Of a stretch of 64,000 nt of DNA, positions 60,519 through 64,000 are shown one piece after another. Each line of letters starts with the position of its first letter. Within the stretch, counting starts at the first letter, position 1. The position numbers were made by a program, and so were the translations under genes. The notes beneath the pieces were generated by a model that did no database searches, was not told the origin of the DNA, and worked only from the letters and a program-made list of their open reading frames with translations. The stretch lies in contig CAJTYV010000014.1 of assembly GCA_910584195.1 (NCBI GenBank), forward strand, positions 14,159 through 78,158. Direction: 5' to 3'. The DNA comes from an uncultured Ruminococcus sp. Lineage in GTDB: Bacteria > Bacillota > Clostridia > Oscillospirales > Ruminococcaceae.

Positions 60519-61520
60519 TCACTTCTTCCGATATTTCTGATTTTTGCTGTTAGGTTTATCAGGAATTGTGCGTTCAATGAACCGCTTATCAAGTGCAGGA
60601 ATCAAATAATTCTTTCTGAAAGTCGGACGATGCGACAATCCAAGACGATTCATGATCTCAGCAGCCGAAAGTTCCTCATTACCTAACGCAGCCAGTAATC
60701 TGTTGATCGGACTATCTTGGTCGGTTACTTGGTCGCTGTCTTGATCGGTTGACCGACCAACAACTGTTGTATCTTTAAGAGTGTCACGAATGATTTCAAG
60801 CATAAGCTCTACAAACACAGCACTATCCGCCGCTTTATCTGACTTTCCGAGTGCGTCATAATACTCAGCCTGCTTCGACTGGATCAATTCCTCAACAGGA
60901 AGCCAGAAAAACAACTCTTTCCACTGTCCCAATAACAAGCTATGCCACATTCTTCCCATACGTCCATTCCCATCCTGAAACGGATGAATAAACTCAAATT
61001 CATAATGGAAAACAGCACTTTTTATCAATGGATGCATCTCAGAGTCTTTGTACCAATCAAACAAGTCCTGAATTAGTTTCGGCACAAGATGTGCAGGCGG
61101 AGCCATATGAACCAGCCGGTCGCCGTCAAACACTCCAACGCCACCGGAACGGAATTTTCCATTCTCAGGAACAAGTCCTTGCATCATCAACTTATGAGCA
61201 GTCAGAAGATCTTCCACAGAACTCGGATTCAGACGCAGCATCATTTCATAAGCCTGATAAGCATTCTGAACCTCTTTTATCTCGTTCGGATTTCCCAGCA
61301 CACGCTTGCCGTCCAAAATCGCCGTAACCTGATCTAAAGATAACGAATTATGCTCAATCGCAAGTGATGAATGAATCGTTCTGATTCGATTTTCACGCCG
61401 AAGGTGCGGACTCATGTTTCCTTCCTGCAATACTGTGATTCTTCCGACCTGCTCACTGATTTCTGCAAGAAGTGTAACAGTTCTGTCTGTCATATGAAAC
61501 GGTGGTTTATATTCGCTCAT
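60519..61520 (-). CDS. Fic family protein (AMPylase-type)
   Basis: The 333-residue Fic protein has the complete active site HPFQDGNGRMGRMWHSLL (about residue 181). Its N-terminal IRTIHSSLAIEHNSLSL resembles the (S/T)xxxE(G/N) self-inhibitory helix of class II Fic proteins, with His following the Glu. A C-terminal winged-helix region (ELSAAEIMNRLGLSHRPTF) may bind DNA. Such proteins AMPylate targets and behave as toxins when uninhibited. The gene overlaps the upstream Xre gene by four bases, a toxin-antitoxin-like arrangement. Confidence 0.93.
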   Translation of the reverse strand: MSEYKPPFHMTDRTVTLLAEISEQVGRITVLQEGNMSPHLRRENRIRTIHSSLAIEHNSLSLDQVTAILDGKRVLGNPNEIKEVQNAYQAYEMMLRLNPSSVEDLLTAHKLMMQGLVPENGKFRSGGVGVFDGDRLVHMAPPAHLVPKLIQDLFDWYKDSEMHPLIKSAVFHYEFEFIHPFQDGNGRMGRMWHSLLLGQWKELFFWLPVEELIQSKQAEYYDALGKSDKAADSAVFVELMLEIIRDTLKDTTVVGRSTDQDSDQVTDQDSPINRLLAALGNEELSAAEIMNRLGLSHRPTFRKNYLIPALDKRFIERTIPDKPNSKNQKYRKK

Positions 61521-61801
61521 TTGATTGTTCCTCTTACTGTATTCGGCATAATTTCATAGGGGTTTATTTTAAGAACACTGCAAATCGACAGTCCGATTCT
61601 CATGCTTGCACCGGAAAGACCTCTTTCATTTGTTTCAAAACGTTGATACTGCCTAAGCTGTATCCCCGCCTTATCCGCTACTTGCTGCTGCGTAAGTCCC
61701 AGCATTTCTCTTCTGTCACGAAGAATACCTCCATCGGTTTGCACGGTAAGGTATCCAGGTACATCGGATTTTGGCATTTGTATTGGAATAAAATCTGTCA
61801 T
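61517..61801 (-). CDS. Xre-family DNA-binding regulator of the Fic operon
   Basis: This 94-residue protein has one helix-turn-helix (RREMLGLTQQQVADKAGIQL with RQYQRFETNERGLSG). The start is the ATG at 61801 with AAGGAGGG upstream. It heads an operon that runs through Fic, GNAT-RibD, YunG-like, SfsA, unknown and YaiI/YqxD genes with overlaps or gaps under 50 bases. Two operator-like dyads at its promoter fit autorepression. Confidence 0.9.
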   Translation of the reverse strand: MTDFIPIQMPKSDVPGYLTVQTDGGILRDRREMLGLTQQQVADKAGIQLRQYQRFETNERGLSGASMRIGLSICSVLKINPYEIMPNTVRGTIK

Positions 61802-61820
61802 AATGTAACCCTCCTTATTT

Positions 61821-61871
61821 ACGACCACACGGTCATAAATATAGTATACGACATATTGGTCGCATTGTCAA
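61821..61871 (-). promoter_or_regulatory. Fic-operon promoter with two Xre operator dyads
   Basis: Minus strand: TTGACA (61,866-61,871), 17 bases, TATACT (61,843-61,848). Two dyads ACGACC-ACAC-GGTCAT (61,821-61,836) and ACGACA-TATT-GGTCGC (61,848-61,863), 27 bases apart, cover the transcript start and the spacer/-10. Confidence 0.8.
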
Positions 61872-61914
61872 GATGTTATACAAAGAAGTTTTTCAAAAAA
61901 ATTTCTATAACCCA

Positions 61915-62000
61915 TTGACAAAGAGACGCAAGTGTGCTATAATGCAAATATGCTTGTAAGCACCATTGCTAATAAGCATATCAGATTCACCATTGTGAAT
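61915..62000 (+). promoter_or_regulatory. XRE/ImmA promoter with two operator dyads
   Basis: TTGACA (61,915-61,920), 17 bases, TATAAT (61,938-61,943). Immediately downstream is a dyad ATATGCTT..AAGCATAT (61,948-61,981) with AGCA/TGCT inside, then ATTCAC-CATT-GTGAAT (61,985-62,000). ACCATTG is shared by both centres, 27 bases apart. This fits repression by the XRE protein. Confidence 0.75.
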
Positions 62001-62081
62001 GAATATTACGCCCCTAAGTGATGAAAATGTAATAAATGAAATGAAAGTGAATGGGCGGTTGAAAGAGTAAAGGTGAACATT

Positions 62082-62456
62082 ATGGGTAGTTTTTATCAAA
62101 ATTTTGGAGAGTTCCTCCAGAAAAAAAGAGAAGAAAAGCAAATTACACTTCGCAAAATGGCGGAACTGTTAGGTTTTTCAGCACCATTCTTAAGTGATGT
62201 TGAGAAAGATCGTCGTAATCCGCCGGACATGGAAAAACTGTCAATACTTGCAGAAATCCTGCAATTGTCAGAGGAAGATAAATCTCTGATGCTTGACCTT
62301 GCCGGAAAGAAACGTAATTCTGTCGCACCGGACTTGCCGGAGTACATCATGGAAAGGGATTACGTATCTGCTGCACTGCGTACAGCACGTGATCTGGATG
62401 CTGGTGAGGAGGAATGGCTGCAATTTGTCAAAGAGCTGAAAAAGCGGAAAGGATGA
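62082..62456 (+). CDS. XRE-family regulator paired with ImmA
   Basis: The 124-residue protein has an N-terminal helix-turn-helix (FLQKKREEKQITLRKMAELL, GFSAPFLSDVEKDRRNPPDM) and a C-terminal region (ERDYVSAALRTARDLDAGEE) that may be the contact for its ImmA partner. The ATG at 62082 follows AAAGGTGA. In ICE and phage systems such repressors are cleaved by the adjacent ImmA/IrrE protease. The promoter region holds two likely operators. Confidence 0.92.
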   Translation: MGSFYQNFGEFLQKKREEKQITLRKMAELLGFSAPFLSDVEKDRRNPPDMEKLSILAEILQLSEEDKSLMLDLAGKKRNSVAPDLPEYIMERDYVSAALRTARDLDAGEEEWLQFVKELKKRKG

Positions 62457-62466
62457 TCTTCAATAT

Positions 62467-63228
62467 ATGTATAGTCCATGTTTCCAAACAAAAAAGAGCG
62501 GTGTACCTGTTTTAAGCAAAAAAGATATTGATTTTATTGCAGAACAATATATCATAGAGTTTCAACCTGATATTTTGAAAAATCCCTCTCCTGTCGATAT
62601 TGATGGATTTCTTGAAAATTATCTTGGTACCACTCCGGATTACCAGCTGTTATCACATAACGGCATCTATCTTGGTATGACTGTATTTAATGATACAAAC
62701 CGCATTCCGGTTTATGACTTGGCAAACAATCGTGCAGAATACATCAGTGCAAAAGCTAATACTGTGATTTTCGACAGTCGCTTGCTGGAAGAAAATCAGG
62801 AACACCGATATAGGTTTACTGCTGGTCACGAAGCGGGTCATGTTGTATTTCACACATCGTATTTTGCATATGATCCAAATCAACTTTCATTGTTTGGAGA
62901 CGCAGAGCCTGCAATGGTGCGATGCAGGGTCGATACTACAAAGGTTAAAACTAAGAGTTTTCGTCTTATTTCAGATCACGACTGGATGGAATGGCAGGCA
63001 AATTATTTTTCAGGAGCACTGCTTATGCCTCAAAGTGCAGTTATTGCTTTGGCTAACGAATATGACGGTCCGGATTATTTGCGTCCGTGGAGTCTTATTC
63101 GTACACTTGAGGATGTATTTAATGTATCATCAGAAGCTGCAAAGCATCGTCTGACTTCCTTAAAACTTATTGAACCAATCAGCGAAACAGCTTTTTCCGC
63201 TTTTAAAGATTTTGCACTCGTCCTTTAA
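62467..63228 (+). CDS. ImmA/IrrE-family metallo-endopeptidase
   Basis: The 253-residue zinc peptidase has the HExxH site in RFTAGHEAGHVVFHTSYFAY and a downstream acidic residue near WMEWQANYFSGALLMP that completes the ligand set. A helical C-terminus (LEDVFNVSSEAAKHRLTSLK) resembles the substrate-binding part of ImmA proteins. It sits 10 bases after the XRE gene, so it probably cleaves that repressor in response to stress. The start has AAAGGATGA upstream. Confidence 0.92.
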   Translation: MYSPCFQTKKSGVPVLSKKDIDFIAEQYIIEFQPDILKNPSPVDIDGFLENYLGTTPDYQLLSHNGIYLGMTVFNDTNRIPVYDLANNRAEYISAKANTVIFDSRLLEENQEHRYRFTAGHEAGHVVFHTSYFAYDPNQLSLFGDAEPAMVRCRVDTTKVKTKSFRLISDHDWMEWQANYFSGALLMPQSAVIALANEYDGPDYLRPWSLIRTLEDVFNVSSEAAKHRLTSLKLIEPISETAFSAFKDFALVL

Positions 63229-63241
63229 TTAATCAACTATT

Positions 63242-63270
63242 ACAGCGGGTTTTCCACCCGCTGTTTATTT
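63242..63270 (+). terminator. Terminator after the ImmA gene
   Basis: ACAGCGGG pairs with CCCGCTGT across a 7-base loop, followed by TTATTT. Confidence 0.8.
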
Positions 63271-63320
63271 ATATTCATCGTGTAAGCCTTTAAGCTTACC
63301 TCATAACAAAGGAGGCATCT

Positions 63321-63527
63321 ATGAATAAAACAAAATCTAATATGCTTTACACCCCAAAACTGAAGATTCCACTTGGAGAAATCATTGTAACATCAAACGG
63401 TTCACATGCGTTGAAAATCAAGAAACCCAATAAATCGGATTATGAAGAAATCACTGTTGATTCTTTGATGTCTCTGATTTACAGCAGCAAAAATGAAGGT
63501 AATACATACAGGGGGTCCGATTTCTGA
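63321..63527 (+). CDS. Small hypothetical protein
   Basis: I do not recognise this 68-residue protein (MNKTKSNMLYTPKLKIPLGE, then ITVDSLMSLIYSSKNEGNTY). A strong AAAGGAGG site seven bases upstream supports translation. It has no membrane segment. It lies between the ImmA and DeoR-type genes and may belong to the same mobile region. Confidence 0.6.
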   Translation: MNKTKSNMLYTPKLKIPLGEIIVTSNGSHALKIKKPNKSDYEEITVDSLMSLIYSSKNEGNTYRGSDF

Positions 63528-63587
63528 GAAACCCGTATTCTTCAAATAGACAAGCTCAAAACGAGCTGAACCGATATACTGAGTTCT

Positions 63588-63640
63588 GCCGGCTGAGCAT
63601 TCGATAGACTATGTTCTACGAATGTTCAGTCGGCTTTTTT
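63588..63640 (+). terminator. Strong terminator before the DeoR-type gene
   Basis: The 16-base arms GCCGGCTGAGCATTCG and CGAATGTTCAGTCGGC (few mismatches) are followed by TTTTTT. Confidence 0.9.
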
Positions 63641-63723
63641 CTTTTCACAAGGTGCAAATCGTTATAGATTATATAGGACCGATATCTCACTCAAATCAGA
63701 TTATGAATATTTTGTAAACTTCA

Positions 63724-63754
63724 TTCAAATAGGAAAAAACCTTTCCTATTTGAA
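63724..63754. repeat. Perfect 13-bp hairpin in the leader of the DeoR-type gene
   Basis: TTCAAATAGGAAA and its complement with a 5-base loop lie about 40 bases before the start codon, with no T-run. It could be an operator dyad or a leader hairpin. Confidence 0.6.
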
Positions 63755-63796
63755 CTTTAAAATGATTTCAGACAAAGGGAAAGGAGGCGAAAGGCT

Positions 63797-64000
63797 GTGA
63801 CTGCTACAGAACGTAGAGAAGAAATTATGAAAATTCTCGTGGCAAGAAGATATGAGACAATGAGCGTACTTGCCGCAGAATTAGGTGTGACAACACGCAC
63901 GATCCGCAGTGATGTATTAAAACTCACAGCTGAATACCCTCTTGAAACAACTCCGGCCGAGCAGTACACCCGTGCAACCGTCAATGGGAATATGAACGAT
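63797..64000 (+). CDS. DeoR-type helix-turn-helix regulator (cut by window edge)
   Basis: The gene starts at a GTG with AGGAGG about eight bases upstream and runs off the window. The 68 visible codons encode an HTH of the DeoR/HTH_11 type (RREEIMKILVARRYETMSVL, then AAELGVTTRTIRSDVLKLT). The part after the HTH is not seen, so whether it is a sugar-sensor DeoR or a WYL-domain protein is open. Confidence 0.8.
   Translation, partial: MTATERREEIMKILVARRYETMSVLAAELGVTTRTIRSDVLKLTAEYPLETTPAEQYTRATVNGNMND

Overview
The window looks like chromosomal DNA of a low-to-medium GC gut Firmicute close to Ruminococcus (Oscillospiraceae). The main evidence is four genes that pair a secretion signal with a type I dockerin, the marker of cellulosome enzymes. 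These include a GH9-dockerin-GH16 glycanase and a pectate-lyase-like beta-helix protein. Housekeeping proteins (GreA, LysS, NadE, PyrE, class II aldolase, MurT/GatD) read as clostridial. Promoters are of the sigma-A type with 17-bp spacers and most starts have strong GGAGG-type ribosome sites. No tRNA, rRNA or CRISPR array was seen.

Layout. 1-5,300: two small secreted dockerin proteins (one cut by the window edge), a decayed dockerin-like remnant and the large GH9/GH16 enzyme. 5,400-11,500: PAP2 phosphatase and a probable PPi-type phosphofructokinase on the minus strand, then greA-lysS-membrane protein-nadE on the plus strand. 11,491-16,055: a compact minus-strand biosynthetic cluster (adenylating enzyme, acyl carrier protein, stand-alone condensation-domain protein, alpha/beta hydrolase) behind a promoter with four helically phased copies of one operator-like dyad. 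16,400-20,700: an MTA/SAH nucleosidase, a dockerin protein and a two-component system; the nucleosidase and the response regulator share a 120-bp promoter cassette. 20,855-25,040: EAL phosphodiesterase with a degenerate GGDEF domain, a second phosphofructokinase, pyrE. 25,038-27,905: S41 peptidase, a small unknown, fba.

28,069-32,600: a BlaI/BlaR1-like pair whose receptor ends in an unusual domain. That domain is present in three tandem copies in the lipoprotein encoded next door, and one copy matches the receptor at the DNA level with one substitution in about 428 bp. It is followed by a 180-bp MITE-like element and by the second copy of a 182-bp highly structured repeat; the first copy is in the condensation cluster. 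32,600-49,754: hybrid histidine kinase, N-terminal-dockerin beta-helix protein, EF-G-like GTPase, MOP-type flippase, GH25 lipoprotein, GatD/MurT, and a 1718-residue SF1 helicase of defence type whose C-terminal nuclease active site looks lost.

49,900-64,000 is accessory DNA. It holds an integrase remnant, a HerA-like ATPase operon with an in-frame UGA and a multiply frameshifted third gene, a complete tyrosine integrase, and an Rpn-type nuclease. It also holds a seven-gene operon led by an Xre repressor and a Fic protein, a divergent XRE/ImmA pair, and the start of a DeoR-type regulator. The strongest candidates for something undescribed are the BlaRI-repeat lipoprotein locus, the HerA-like ATPase operon, the phased-operator condensation cluster and the 182-bp structured repeat.
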